Source: a virus. From it: a stretch of 64,000 bases of DNA. This document shows, one piece after another, positions 9,142 through 18,211 of this stretch. A model generated the notes under the pieces. That model made no database searches. It saw nothing but the letters and a program-made list of their open reading frames with translations, and had not been told where the DNA came from. The first letter of the stretch is position 1. Each line of letters opens with the position of its first letter. Location: the IMG/VR virus record IMGVR_UViG_3300015360_000023, positions 62,001-126,000 of that record; one strand, 5' to 3'. The position numbers and the translations under genes were made by a program.

Positions 9142-9963
9142 ATGTCAACTAATAATTTCTTCAAATCTAACTTGATGGGTCTGCACAATTTTGTACAGGC
9201 ATCAATGCTGGTATTTCCAAAAGAAATTATCATTTCAACCTTAAGAGATTTTTTCTCCAAGGACGATTATTATCATTTTTCAAAAGATCAATGGGGCTTT
9301 GCTAACACAACAGATCACACTGATCTTCCACCGGGTGCCGATATCCCTACACAACATAATGCTAATGGAGCTAATCAAGAAGGATTATCTACTAGAATTT
9401 ATATAGGTGAGAATTATCGTAAAGATGGAATTTTTTATCCAGCCGTTTTAGTTAAAAGCGGAGGGTCTAAATCAGTTCCTATTTCAATAAATAGAGAACA
9501 AGAGAGTATTCAATACGAAGATATTATTTATGAAGATGGATATGGTAATGAAACAATTGTCCACAGACCTCACTCGTTTATAACGGCTGGAGTTTGGGAA
9601 GGTACGATTATTATTGATGTTATGTCTAGAAGCTTAAGGGCAAGAGATGATATCGCCGAAGCTATTGCAATGTGCTTTACAGAAGTAACATTTGAGACAA
9701 TTGAGGATATCGGAATCATAATTAAACCAATTAGTATTGGTGCTGCCAGCGAGGGAGATGATAGAAACGACAAGCTATTTAGGCAAACTCTCACATTAGA
9801 TATAAGAACCGAGTGGAGAAGAGAAATCCCAGTAGGTAACGTGATTGATGCTATTTTCTTCACTGTAACCTTTGAAGAACTATCAAGCCCTGGAACCCCT
9901 GTACCAGCTAATCTTACAGCTAATACTGATGTTAGCTTGTCAGATATGCTACTAAACATGTAA
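9142..9963 (+). CDS. Probable tail terminator/completion protein
   Basis: 273 residues, ATG five bases after the previous stop and without a strong ribosome site, so probably coupled. It sits immediately upstream of the sheath gene, where many contractile phages keep the tail terminator. The fold is mixed alpha/beta: an N-terminal helix, a disordered stretch (about 50-75), then strand-rich sequence with G-x-W-E-G-T-I-I-I-D and a helix of the form R-x-x-D-I-A-E-A-I-A-M, a pattern seen in tail terminator and head-tail completion proteins. No catalytic motif. Assignment rests on position and secondary-structure pattern, so it is tentative. Confidence 0.4.
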   Translation: MSTNNFFKSNLMGLHNFVQASMLVFPKEIIISTLRDFFSKDDYYHFSKDQWGFANTTDHTDLPPGADIPTQHNANGANQEGLSTRIYIGENYRKDGIFYPAVLVKSGGSKSVPISINREQESIQYEDIIYEDGYGNETIVHRPHSFITAGVWEGTIIIDVMSRSLRARDDIAEAIAMCFTEVTFETIEDIGIIIKPISIGAASEGDDRNDKLFRQTLTLDIRTEWRREIPVGNVIDAIFFTVTFEELSSPGTPVPANLTANTDVSLSDMLLNM

Positions 9964-10108
9964 AATAGAGAAGATTCGAAGCGGTTCTACAATTCGAAAA
10001 GTTTCAACCCCAGGTAAGACAATAAAATGTGCTAATATATCGCCAAGAATAGGAATATTAATACATTTTAATGATACAATCTACAAAACCGAGTGATAAG
10101 GATTCAAT
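9964..10108 (+). other. 145-base intergenic leader of the sheath gene
   Basis: This is the longest non-coding gap in the window. It holds two TTCGAA palindromes (9975-9980 and 9993-9998, centres 18 bases apart), AT-rich stretches resembling -10 boxes (TAATATAT near 10033, GATACAAT near 10074) and a ribosome site (AAGGA) before the sheath ATG. A start-less open frame of about 46 codons also runs through it from the stop of the preceding frame to a TGA at about 10094. A promoter for the abundant sheath and tube is plausible but no clear consensus was found. Confidence 0.45.
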
Positions 10109-13100
10109 ATGGCTAACATACCAGGCGCAACAAATGTCCTACCAGGAGTTTTTACTGACGTAATAACTCAATCACGTGGAGTATCCGTTCCTGGTGGTTC
10201 ACGTATAGCTGCAATGATCGGTGAAGGCTCTACCGACGAAACTATCGTTTCGCAAGCCCTTGGCGGCGGCCAAGATGGTTTAAATTCAAGTTATACCGGC
10301 ACTACTGGCCGAGACGGAAGACACTTCCAACTTGTTAATTTCCCATTAGTTTCTAACAGAGTTTCTATATTTAAGAATGGAATTCCACTTAATGGTCTTG
10401 AGTCTCTTATTGATTCTAATCCATTTAGCAGTAAATACGATTACAGAATTGATATTACTACAGGTAAACTGGAACTACAACGTGGTCATTTATTTGACCA
10501 AGGCGGTTCTTTCTGGACGGCTCTTTCTACTAACGTAGGTCAAGGCTCTCTTTCTAGCCTAACTTTGGTTGATGCCAATGCTCTTCCAGAGACCTGGACT
10601 GTTAGATGTGTCAAGGTTCAAAGAAACTCTCTTAATCAACCAATTGCAAACACTGCTTCCTTCCTAGCTTTCGGTTCCGTCTCCGGTTCTAAGTTAGATG
10701 CTAATGGCAATCCAATCATTTGGCTTGCTGACGGTACTGTTGTTTCTAACGGTGTTATTAGTTTCTCTATTACCGAGACCACTCCAGTCTTTAGAGAAGG
10801 TGATGCATTCACAGTTGTAATTGCTAGCGGAGTTCTATCAAGAAACGACTCTTTAACTGCAAATTATATTCCAGTCGCTATTTTGAATGACCCTCTTCTT
10901 GTTCAAGGTCTTGGTGACGTTGTCAGAAGGCACGGTCTTCCAAGCCTAAGCAACAATCTTGCTTTGGGCGCTCAATTAGCTTTCGCTAACCAGGCTCCAG
11001 CCTTGTTAACGGTTCAGGCTGCTCCTCCACTGCCAAGAAGAACCTCTTATCTATTAAACAGCGAAGTAAATGCTTTGGCTCTAGATACAGATGAGTTCAC
11101 TTTTCCGTTGCCATTCGGTGTTATTCCGGACCTTAACTCCAACATCCACTTCTTTGTTAGAAACAATGCAACTAACACTGAAACCCAAATTCTTCCTAAC
11201 AAGTTTGATTACTACCAATTAGATGAGTCCGGCCAACCAACTACTCAACAATTTATTTTTGATGACGTACCTGCTCCAGGCGGTCACTCCTACTTCTATA
11301 CTGTAAAAGAAAGCCTTGAGGCCCTTAATTATGGTGAAGATGGTTACATCGGTAGAAACTTAGCTTTCAACAATCAAGGTCTATTTAGCTCTGCTTCTAT
11401 TACTTTTGATTCCACTTACGTAGGAAAAGCTCTAAAGATTACTGAGTCTAATAACTCCGCTAACTTCGGTATCTTCAATGTTACCGCAGTTCAAAATGGT
11501 AAACTTTATGTCGTAGCCGATGATAGCATTTTCTCTCCATCTACTCTACAAGCTAATCCAGTTTACTTATCAGACTTCATTAACGTTGCAACTCCAACGG
11601 CCTCCTTCCGTGTAATTGATCCAGTTACTGGATTACCAGTCGGCGGTGGCGCAGGTACTGACGGTTACATCACCACTGTTGGTGCTACAACTGGTCAAGC
11701 AACTGTTAAGAGCGCTTCTGTTAATACTAACGCTATCGCAGGTATCTTAGGGTACAAGCTAGAGATTACTGGCCCAACTACTAACTTCACGGCAGCACAG
11801 CCAGTTGGTAACCTTGGCCTATATGATATTTCTGCTGCACCTACATTCACTGTAACTGGTGCAACAAATGCATCTCCAATTGAAATTACAACCAGCACTG
11901 CTCACGGTTTATCCTCTCAGGACACCGTAACCATCTCTGGTGTTGTTGGTAACACGGCAGCTAACGGAACTTTCCAGGTTGTCAGCACTGGTGCAAATAC
12001 ATTCACCTTAAATGGTTCAACGGGTAACTCTGCATATGTTTCTGGTGGAACTGTATATCCTCACAAGCTAACTATCACTAAGGCTATCGTTAACGAAAGT
12101 GATCTTGAATTCGAAGTTCTAGACCCAACACTTACGAGCAGCTATGTTGTTGTTAACCACAACGTAGTTCCAAACGGATATGGTCTAAGAGTAACTATCG
12201 TTGACTCTAGAGATGCAAGCTTCTACGATGCAGGCTGGATCAATGCCTTCGATGCTCTTGAAAAGGTCGAATGTGACATTCTGGTTCCGCTTCCAAAGCA
12301 AACTATCTCCATTATTTTCCAGACCGCTTTAGCTCACTGTATAACAATGAGCAATATCCGTAACAAGAAAGAAAGAGTCTTGTTCATGGGAGCAATTAGT
12401 GGTTTGACCCCTGACAACATCACTGGTGTTAAGCCGGCCGCTGTTGAAGACATCGGCGTCCTAGAAGGTATTCAAGGCGAAACCGTAACCGACATTCTTG
12501 CCGGTAACGTTGAAGACTTGGCTAACTACTCTGTTCCAGATGCCTTTGGTAACACCTTCAGAGCTGTATACTTCTATCCAGACCAGATTGTTGTTCAAGC
12601 TGGTTCTGACAATGTCTTGATTGACGGATTCTACCTAGCCGCAGCCGCTGCTGGATATGAGGCTGCCGACGTAAGACTTGAAAACCCACTTACAAAGAAG
12701 ATTCTAACCGGATTCACTATCCTTAGAAATAAGCAATTCTCTCCACAAACTCTTGAAGCCTTGGCTACAGCCGGTGTCACTACCTTGCAGCCAGTTGCAG
12801 GAGGCGGTCAGATCGTTTGGGGACGCACCACTACTCAGAGTGGATTCCCAGAAGAGCAAGAAATCTCAATTGTCTTTATCAGAGACAGGGTAGCCAAAAC
12901 CTTGAGAGCAGGATTCGAAGGTTTCATTGGAAACCCAGAATCAGTTAATACTGGTGCAATTTTGAATACTCGTGGTGTCATCTTGATGAACTCACTAGTA
13001 GCTCAAGGATTGATTACTCAGTATAAGGACTTATCTGTCATCAGAGATGATGTAGATCCAACTCAATGGAACATTACTGTTAGAGTTCAACCAACCTACC

Positions 13101-13144
13101 CAATTAACTTCATTTATATCAAGGTAAGTTTGGGACAACTATAA
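10109..13144 (+). CDS. Contractile tail sheath protein
   Basis: 1011 residues. The N-terminus (PGATNVLPGVFTDV, then S-R-G-V-S-V-P-G-G-S-R-I-A-A-M-I-G) and the C-terminal third, with repeated G-I-L/F-T-I-L-R-N and the closing strand pattern W-N-I-T-V-R-V-Q-P-T-Y-P-I-N, match the myovirus sheath family. The C-terminal part forms the conserved ring that wraps the tube and contracts. The protein is long for the family (T4 gp18 has 659 residues); the excess is in the middle, including about 70 residues near 575-645 with AHGLSSQDTVTISGV and the ANTFTLNGSTGN pattern of E1-FCCH-like inserts. The tube gene follows after 11 bases with its own AAGGA site. Confidence 0.92.
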   Translation: MANIPGATNVLPGVFTDVITQSRGVSVPGGSRIAAMIGEGSTDETIVSQALGGGQDGLNSSYTGTTGRDGRHFQLVNFPLVSNRVSIFKNGIPLNGLESLIDSNPFSSKYDYRIDITTGKLELQRGHLFDQGGSFWTALSTNVGQGSLSSLTLVDANALPETWTVRCVKVQRNSLNQPIANTASFLAFGSVSGSKLDANGNPIIWLADGTVVSNGVISFSITETTPVFREGDAFTVVIASGVLSRNDSLTANYIPVAILNDPLLVQGLGDVVRRHGLPSLSNNLALGAQLAFANQAPALLTVQAAPPLPRRTSYLLNSEVNALALDTDEFTFPLPFGVIPDLNSNIHFFVRNNATNTETQILPNKFDYYQLDESGQPTTQQFIFDDVPAPGGHSYFYTVKESLEALNYGEDGYIGRNLAFNNQGLFSSASITFDSTYVGKALKITESNNSANFGIFNVTAVQNGKLYVVADDSIFSPSTLQANPVYLSDFINVATPTASFRVIDPVTGLPVGGGAGTDGYITTVGATTGQATVKSASVNTNAIAGILGYKLEITGPTTNFTAAQPVGNLGLYDISAAPTFTVTGATNASPIEITTSTAHGLSSQDTVTISGVVGNTAANGTFQVVSTGANTFTLNGSTGNSAYVSGGTVYPHKLTITKAIVNESDLEFEVLDPTLTSSYVVVNHNVVPNGYGLRVTIVDSRDASFYDAGWINAFDALEKVECDILVPLPKQTISIIFQTALAHCITMSNIRNKKERVLFMGAISGLTPDNITGVKPAAVEDIGVLEGIQGETVTDILAGNVEDLANYSVPDAFGNTFRAVYFYPDQIVVQAGSDNVLIDGFYLAAAAAGYEAADVRLENPLTKKILTGFTILRNKQFSPQTLEALATAGVTTLQPVAGGGQIVWGRTTTQSGFPEEQEISIVFIRDRVAKTLRAGFEGFIGNPESVNTGAILNTRGVILMNSLVAQGLITQYKDLSVIRDDVDPTQWNITVRVQPTYPINFIYIKVSLGQL

Positions 13145-13155
13145 GGACTAACTAA

Positions 13156-13869
13156 ATGACTACTGCACCAAATACAGGTTCTACTACATCAGTTAACGGA
13201 TCAGTTAACAAGACCAGTACGGCCATTTCTACTAACATCATTATCATGGTAAATAACACTGCTGTCGGTGCTATTCAGTCCATGGCTATCTCTGAGAAGA
13301 GAGGCATTAAGATGATTGATGAAGTTGGTACAGACGGTCATATTGATTCTGTTCCAAACGTTTCAACTAACATCTCTGGTACTTGCCAAAGAGTTAGATT
13401 TGACAGACTAAGAATTACCGAAGCTTTCAGCAGAGGATTCATTCACGTTGCATCTCAAGTTTATCCATTTGACATTGTCATCTTGGATAGACAAAAGAGA
13501 GCACAAGCTCTTCAAATTTCTACGGTTATCAAGAACGTATGGATCAACGGTATCGATTACACTTATCAAACCAGCGACTGGGTTATCACTGACTCTATGA
13601 CCTGGGAAGCAGAAAGCATCTTCAGCATTCTTAACGGTGGAACTTCTCCAAACTCTGGTGGTGTCCCTGTTGCAGTTGGTGGTGAAAGAGGCATTAGACA
13701 TATGGGTGGTGGCCTTAACGGTGACCGTACCATTATCAGCGGTAACGATGTTAGTGGCCAAGCTATTCAGAACATTGAACAACTTGTTGACACTGGATCT
13801 AGCGGTAGAAGAGGTTCTCTTGATGCAGCCGGTCTTATTGACATTGGCAGCTCTGGCGATCTATACTAA
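13156..13869 (+). CDS. Tail tube protein
   Basis: 237 residues, directly after the sheath, preceded by AAGGA. Strands with M-V-N-N-T-A-V-G-A-I-Q-S-M-A and the central R-V-R-F-D-R-L-R and P-F-D-I-V-I-L-D segments fit the beta-barrel of tube subunits that polymerise into the inner channel. The C-terminal 70 residues are Gly/Ser-rich and may be surface exposed or flexible. It is followed by a strong terminator-like hairpin, so sheath and tube may be a highly expressed pair. Family call from order, size and pattern. Confidence 0.85.
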   Translation: MTTAPNTGSTTSVNGSVNKTSTAISTNIIIMVNNTAVGAIQSMAISEKRGIKMIDEVGTDGHIDSVPNVSTNISGTCQRVRFDRLRITEAFSRGFIHVASQVYPFDIVILDRQKRAQALQISTVIKNVWINGIDYTYQTSDWVITDSMTWEAESIFSILNGGTSPNSGGVPVAVGGERGIRHMGGGLNGDRTIISGNDVSGQAIQNIEQLVDTGSSGRRGSLDAAGLIDIGSSGDLY

Positions 13870-13897
13870 TCTAACTCCCCTATAAACAAATAAACAG

Positions 13898-13936
13898 CCT
13901 GTTATTGATATATAATCAATAGCAGGTTTTGTTTTT
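13898..13936 (+). terminator. Rho-independent terminator after sheath-tube pair
   Basis: Stem arms 13898-13908 (CCTGTTATTGA) and 13916-13926 (TCAATAGCAGG) pair over 11 bases with one G-T pair, closing a 7-base loop, and are followed by TTTTGTTTTT. This is a classical intrinsic terminator. It would set sheath/tube transcript levels above those of the downstream genes. Confidence 0.85.
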
Positions 13937-13946
13937 GGAGTTAAAT

Positions 13947-14618
13947 ATGCCTAAATTTGATAGTCCCATTGGTAGTAAAAGTTTTGCCGGTCAACAATTG
14001 AGGGAATTTGATATTCCAGAAGGTGGAATGCAATTTGGTAGCCCTCCAGCCGGTAATAATCCCGCTGGTCGTCTTGGTGGGTACGCCCCTCAAGTTGATG
14101 CTGCGCTCGAATTTCAAGAAAGAATGGAGCACGAAAGCAATCAAGAAGTAGCTGAAATGGAAAGATCCATTAAGGAGGCTCGTGATGCTCGTAGAAGCGG
14201 TAAAGTGCGTTTAAACGAGGGAGCCAGGCGCCGCATTGAGATGCTCGTGGGTATGAGTAGAAGCACGCGAGAATTTGAAATAGACGGCAACAAATACGCT
14301 ATGCAGACACTTAGTTCCAAGGAGATGAGGGTAGCTATTCTAGAAGCTTCGGCTTTTGATGGCTCTGTTCAATCTCCATTTGAAGTAAGAAGACAATTCC
14401 TTGCATATTCGCTTACCCAAGTAGCTGGACTAGATATTGTTCAGTTTGTAGGGTCTAATGATATGGACGCTAAATTAGAACTAATTGATAGTTTGGATGA
14501 GGCCTTATTAAATAGATTATACGATGAATACTTGATAATGGTAACTGAGGCTAGAGATAAATACTCTATTAAATCAGATGAAGATGTCAAGGAGGTAATG
14601 GAAGACCTAAAAAAATAA
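13947..14618 (+). CDS. Tail assembly chaperone, short form (G-like)
   Basis: 223 residues from the ATG at 13947, chosen over the in-frame TTG at 13929 because GGAG lies six bases before the ATG and the TTG is in the terminator region. The N-terminal 60 residues look disordered and the rest is helical (R-R-R-I-E-M-L-V-G-M, F-E-V-R-R-Q-F-L-A-Y). Position between tube and tape measure, plus the slippery site just before the stop, identifies it as the short chaperone that, with its frameshifted long form, coats the tape measure during tail assembly (lambda G/GT logic). No sequence identity to lambda G is claimed. Confidence 0.8.
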   Translation: MPKFDSPIGSKSFAGQQLREFDIPEGGMQFGSPPAGNNPAGRLGGYAPQVDAALEFQERMEHESNQEVAEMERSIKEARDARRSGKVRLNEGARRRIEMLVGMSRSTREFEIDGNKYAMQTLSSKEMRVAILEASAFDGSVQSPFEVRRQFLAYSLTQVAGLDIVQFVGSNDMDAKLELIDSLDEALLNRLYDEYLIMVTEARDKYSIKSDEDVKEVMEDLKK

Positions 14619-14650
14619 TATATGAACCGGAACATCGTTTCACCTGGTTC
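14609..14650 (+). promoter_or_regulatory. Programmed -1 ribosomal frameshift signal
   Basis: The heptamer A-AAA-AAA at 14609-14615 is in the right phase and is followed at once by the TAA stop of the chaperone. After an 8-base spacer a hairpin forms: GAACCGG (14624-14630) pairs with CCTGGTTC (14643-14650) with one bulged T and a 12-base loop. A slip of one base back puts ribosomes in the frame that stays open to 14986. Heptamer, spacer and structure are all within known ranges for -1 frameshifting. Confidence 0.88.
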
Positions 14651-14986
14651 CTTTGTAAGAAGTACCAGAAACTGCCTGATGATCCATTCATAATTGATAT
14701 GGACCCGGTTCAAAGAGTCTGGCTCTTCAATAATTGGATAGCCGATCAAAATGATAATGCGGAACTTGCCAAGAATCACGCATATCTATTAGCATCCTTT
14801 TGGAATCCAGAGGCTGTCAAGCAGATATTGGGCGACAACAATGTTCACGAATCAACGGAAGAAGAATATGAAGAGTCTCTTGATATCGTAAGAAATCAAA
14901 GCCTTTCTCTACTGCCAGTGAAAGAAGCAACCCAGGAAGAACCACAAGTAAGAAGAAGACGCAGACCCCTAGCTACTAAGGCTTAA
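14615..14986 (+). CDS. Frameshift extension of tail assembly chaperone (GT-like T part)
   Basis: The -1 frame is open from the slippery site to 14986 and reads as coding before any ATG: after the slip it gives I-I-Y-E-P-E-H-R-F-T-W-F and continues through the internal ATG at 14699. The extension is 123 residues, so the full fusion is about 346 residues. It ends in a basic tail (R-R-R-R-R) four bases before the tape measure gene. In lambda the T part binds the tail tube protein; that role is inferred here. Calling a separate gene from the ATG at 14699 would miss 28 well-formed upstream codons. Confidence 0.82.
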   Translation: MIYEPEHRFTWFLCKKYQKLPDDPFIIDMDPVQRVWLFNNWIADQNDNAELAKNHAYLLASFWNPEAVKQILGDNNVHESTEEEYEESLDIVRNQSLSLLPVKEATQEEPQVRRRRRPLATKA

Positions 14987-14990
14987 ATCA

Positions 14991-17240
14991 ATGACAGAAC
15001 CTACAACACCAACAGTACCTGTCCCTACAGAAGAAGATATTGCTAAATCAAAATCTTATAATGAAGTTACTGCTAGATCTGTTCAAATTCTTGGCGCCTT
15101 TAATGGGGTAGGGAATGAAGCCAAAAATGTTATATCTGAATTTAATAACAGATTAGCTAAAGCGGCTGGAGCTTTTAAAGATCATCATTCTATGACGCAA
15201 GCGCAAACTGCCGCTTTTGGTATGTTAAGTTCTGCCATTATTGGTGCTAGAAAATCTTTTGATGGACTTGCTAATGTTGATACCACTGGATTAGAAACAT
15301 TTTCGAGCCAATGGAAAGATTTATCTGATATGGTAGATGGCTCGCCTCTTGGTAATGTAGCTTTAGACTCTATGAAGAAAATTGCTATGGGGTTGGGGAA
15401 AACCAAAGAAGAAGTTGGTAAAATGAGCCTCGCCGGTCTTAGTAAATTTGGAGCTTCATTTTTAGAGAGCGCTGATAATGGGCTTAGATTACAAAATGCT
15501 ATGGTTAACCTTGCTGCAAAAACTGGTAACCTAGATAACATTTTCAAAGCTGCCGGACCTAATCTAAACAATATCAATTCGCTTTTGCAGAATCAACAAA
15601 AGTCACTTACTGAAACAGCCGGAGCTACCGGATTAAATGCAAAAGCAGTTGAACAGTATTATTCTCAACTCGGAGCTGTACCCGGCGCCCTAGAAGCTAC
15701 TGTTAAAAGTAGTAATAATGCTAATGATAGTACTAGCATGTTAACTGCTAGTATCCAATTGGCAAAAGGCTCTGGAAGGGCTTATGCGGACGTTGTTGAT
15801 GATTTAAAAACGGCATTCGACAATTACAATTTAAAGGGAGAGGCGGCGCTTAAATTCACTGCCAGAATAAGTGAGCTTTCTAGTAAATTTGGTATCGAAC
15901 TATCTGAAGTTAAAGGTGCTTTGAGGAGCACTGCCGATATGTTTAAAATGTTTGGTAATGAATCTGAAGGTGCCGCTAAGATGATGAACAATTATCTTGG
16001 AGCATTAGAGAAGACTGGTATCAGTGGTAAGACAGCTCTCGATGTTATGAGCGGTATGACTCAAGGTATTAAAGGAATGACTCTAGCTCAAAAATCTTTC
16101 CTATCTGCTCAAACAGGAGGCCCCGGTGGATTAGTGGGCGGCTTCCAAATCGAAAAGATGATGCGTGAAGGTAAGATGGACGAAGTAATGGAAAAAGTCC
16201 GCACGCAGATGAAGAAGCAAATGGGTAACATCGTTACTTTAGACGATGCAGCTAAAAGCCCACAAGCAGCCGCCCAAATGACAAAGCAAATGGCTATTCT
16301 TCAGCAAGGCCCAATGGGTAAATTCGCTAAAGATGATCAATCTGCCATGAGAATTTTGGAAGCCTTTAAAGATAGAGAAAAAGGTGGTTCAGTTCAAGAT
16401 TTATCTAAGAGTATTGTCGAAGACAAAATGAAAGCTGGCGTAGACTTGCAAGAAAAATCGGTTACAGAACTTACCAAAATTAGAGAGTTGCTACAAGGTA
16501 ATCAGGGTTTTGCTAATATGGCTAATCTAACTACTGCTCAGCATGGATTTACGGCCGGAGTAGGTACAGCAATTACTGGTGGAGATTACAATAGAGAACA
16601 TAGACGCAATCTAAAGAAGAGTACGGCTAAGGCTACTCGTATGAGCGGCGATACAACTGGTCGTTTTGGAGATGGCACCAATAATATTGGAACTTGGGGC
16701 ATGGAGCAAGGCAAGAATTTCAAAGAAGTTTTTGATGAGTTAGGCCCAGCTTTAAAAGCACCTATTAATAAAATCAAAGAATTATTGAAATCAAAGAAGC
16801 CCGAAGATGCTCATAAAGAATATGAAAAATTCATGGCAGATATTGAGAAGAGAAAGAAAGAACTAAAGGATCAACCAGCTTTAGTTAGAGCGCAAGGATT
16901 ACAAAACATTGCACGTGATGAAGATGCAATGAAAGGCGCTTATGGAACATTAGCAACTACGGGTGGTGCTGCTGGCGATAAAAAGATGATGGCCCCGGAT
17001 ATGACTGTCTATCCTTCTGCCGTAGGTAGCTCCGCAGATGCTGTAAGCGTTGCCGCTAATAGAGCTGCTGCTTCTAAGAAGAGACAAGATGGTACTCCAC
17101 AGAGTGGGGCCACAGAAAGCAAGGACGCCCCGGCAGGGCAGAACATTACGGTTCATGTAGAAGGTATGTGTATAAATTGTGGCGAGAAGATGAGACATGG
17201 TAGCAACGGATCCTCGGTGGGATCTGGGATTGCCAAATAA
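14991..17240 (+). CDS. Tape measure protein
   Basis: 749 residues, mostly helical with long Ala/Lys/Gln-rich stretches, starting four bases after the chaperone extension. Order (tube, frameshifted chaperone, tape measure, hub) is diagnostic. At the usual rule of about 0.15 nm per residue it predicts a tail near 110 nm. Residues about 450-640 are basic and rich in Lys/Arg, and the C-terminus carries a CINC pair near residue 725, a possible metal site. No peptidoglycan hydrolase or clear transmembrane segment was recognised, so a lytic role in entry is not supported. Confidence 0.82.
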   Translation: MTEPTTPTVPVPTEEDIAKSKSYNEVTARSVQILGAFNGVGNEAKNVISEFNNRLAKAAGAFKDHHSMTQAQTAAFGMLSSAIIGARKSFDGLANVDTTGLETFSSQWKDLSDMVDGSPLGNVALDSMKKIAMGLGKTKEEVGKMSLAGLSKFGASFLESADNGLRLQNAMVNLAAKTGNLDNIFKAAGPNLNNINSLLQNQQKSLTETAGATGLNAKAVEQYYSQLGAVPGALEATVKSSNNANDSTSMLTASIQLAKGSGRAYADVVDDLKTAFDNYNLKGEAALKFTARISELSSKFGIELSEVKGALRSTADMFKMFGNESEGAAKMMNNYLGALEKTGISGKTALDVMSGMTQGIKGMTLAQKSFLSAQTGGPGGLVGGFQIEKMMREGKMDEVMEKVRTQMKKQMGNIVTLDDAAKSPQAAAQMTKQMAILQQGPMGKFAKDDQSAMRILEAFKDREKGGSVQDLSKSIVEDKMKAGVDLQEKSVTELTKIRELLQGNQGFANMANLTTAQHGFTAGVGTAITGGDYNREHRRNLKKSTAKATRMSGDTTGRFGDGTNNIGTWGMEQGKNFKEVFDELGPALKAPINKIKELLKSKKPEDAHKEYEKFMADIEKRKKELKDQPALVRAQGLQNIARDEDAMKGAYGTLATTGGAAGDKKMMAPDMTVYPSAVGSSADAVSVAANRAAASKKRQDGTPQSGATESKDAPAGQNITVHVEGMCINCGEKMRHGSNGSSVGSGIAK

Positions 17241-17248
17241 GGAGCAAA

Positions 17249-18199
17249 ATGGGCTTTAATGATTTCGTAAAAGGGGTTGAGGGCCTTAATAATGCTCTCG
17301 ATCTAAATAGTAACAACAATCCACTTACTGGAAGCCAACAATCTAACTTTAAGTCGGACGGATTTTTGTTGCCAGCAACCTTTTCAGCGGATGGTAATGG
17401 CTTGCCTTATAATAAGGCTCCTAGCTATAAGTCTGGACAGATTAAACGTAATATCATTACTTGGTTCGTTCCTGAATTTGGTATCGTTAGAATGTTTATT
17501 AATCCTTCTTCTATAAGTTATAGTCATAAAAAATTAATCAGTAAAGATAGAACTAAGGGTGGATATACTCTACAATATTGGGGAGAGGATTTAACTACTC
17601 TTAGCATCTCTGGAACTACAGGAAGCTCTGGTGTTGAAGGCATTAACGTTTTATATGAAATTTATCGTGCGGAACAATATGCATTCGATGGGGTTGGTTT
17701 GACTCTAGCTGCAAACAATGCTTCAGCCGATCTAGCTAATAATTTAGTAACTGGCGCGGGTGGGGCCCTAGGCAAGGCCGTAGGCGGTTTGTTTGGAGCC
17801 AAGGACCAAGGAGCTGCTGCTGCAATGGGGGGCGGATTATTGGGAGGAATCTTGGGCGTTAGCTCACCTAACAATAACCTTTCAGCAAAGAATATCCCTT
17901 CTTTGGCCCAATTGGCCTTTACAGTTGAGATGTTTTACAATGGCTGGGTTTATCGTGGATTCTTTGATAATATGACTGTTAATGAAAGAGCTGACAACTT
18001 TTTGATGGAATACACCCTTTCATTCGTTGCTACTCAAAGAAGAGGTTATAGACTTAATTACTTCCCTTGGACGCACAGCGCTAAGGACGGTCCAAGTCAA
18101 TATACATCACCTAAGTCTTTTAAGCCCGAAGTTAGCAGCGGTCTCGTTCCATTCCCTCCTGGCAAGCCATTAATATCTGGTATAAAGAGTGAGTTTTAA
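17249..18199 (+). CDS. Probable tube initiator / baseplate hub adaptor
   Basis: 316 residues with AAGGAG upstream, first gene after the tape measure. Residues 85-150 read F-I-N-P-S-S-I-S-Y-S-H then L-S-I-S-G-T-T-G-S-S-G-V-E-G, which resembles the start of CIS tube-initiator and LysM-type hub proteins (Afp7/gp53 class). A Gly/Ala-rich insert at about 165-210 (A-A-M-G-G-G-L-L-G-G) is probably a flexible loop or membrane-active helix. The C-terminal part again is strand-rich. Role: link between hub and first tube ring, inferred from position and pattern. Confidence 0.5.
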   Translation: MGFNDFVKGVEGLNNALDLNSNNNPLTGSQQSNFKSDGFLLPATFSADGNGLPYNKAPSYKSGQIKRNIITWFVPEFGIVRMFINPSSISYSHKKLISKDRTKGGYTLQYWGEDLTTLSISGTTGSSGVEGINVLYEIYRAEQYAFDGVGLTLAANNASADLANNLVTGAGGALGKAVGGLFGAKDQGAAAAMGGGLLGGILGVSSPNNNLSAKNIPSLAQLAFTVEMFYNGWVYRGFFDNMTVNERADNFLMEYTLSFVATQRRGYRLNYFPWTHSAKDGPSQYTSPKSFKPEVSSGLVPFPPGKPLISGIKSEF

Positions 18200-18211
18200 G
18201 TAAGGATAATA

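Noticed and set aside
13408-13782. Minus-strand open frame of 124 codons inside the tube gene
   Set aside because: It lies opposite a clear tube protein, has no family resemblance and every well-supported gene is on the plus strand.
14699-14986. Separate 95-residue gene starting at the internal ATG
   Set aside because: The frame is protein-like for 28 codons upstream back to the slippery site, with no ribosome site at the ATG, so it is the frameshift extension.
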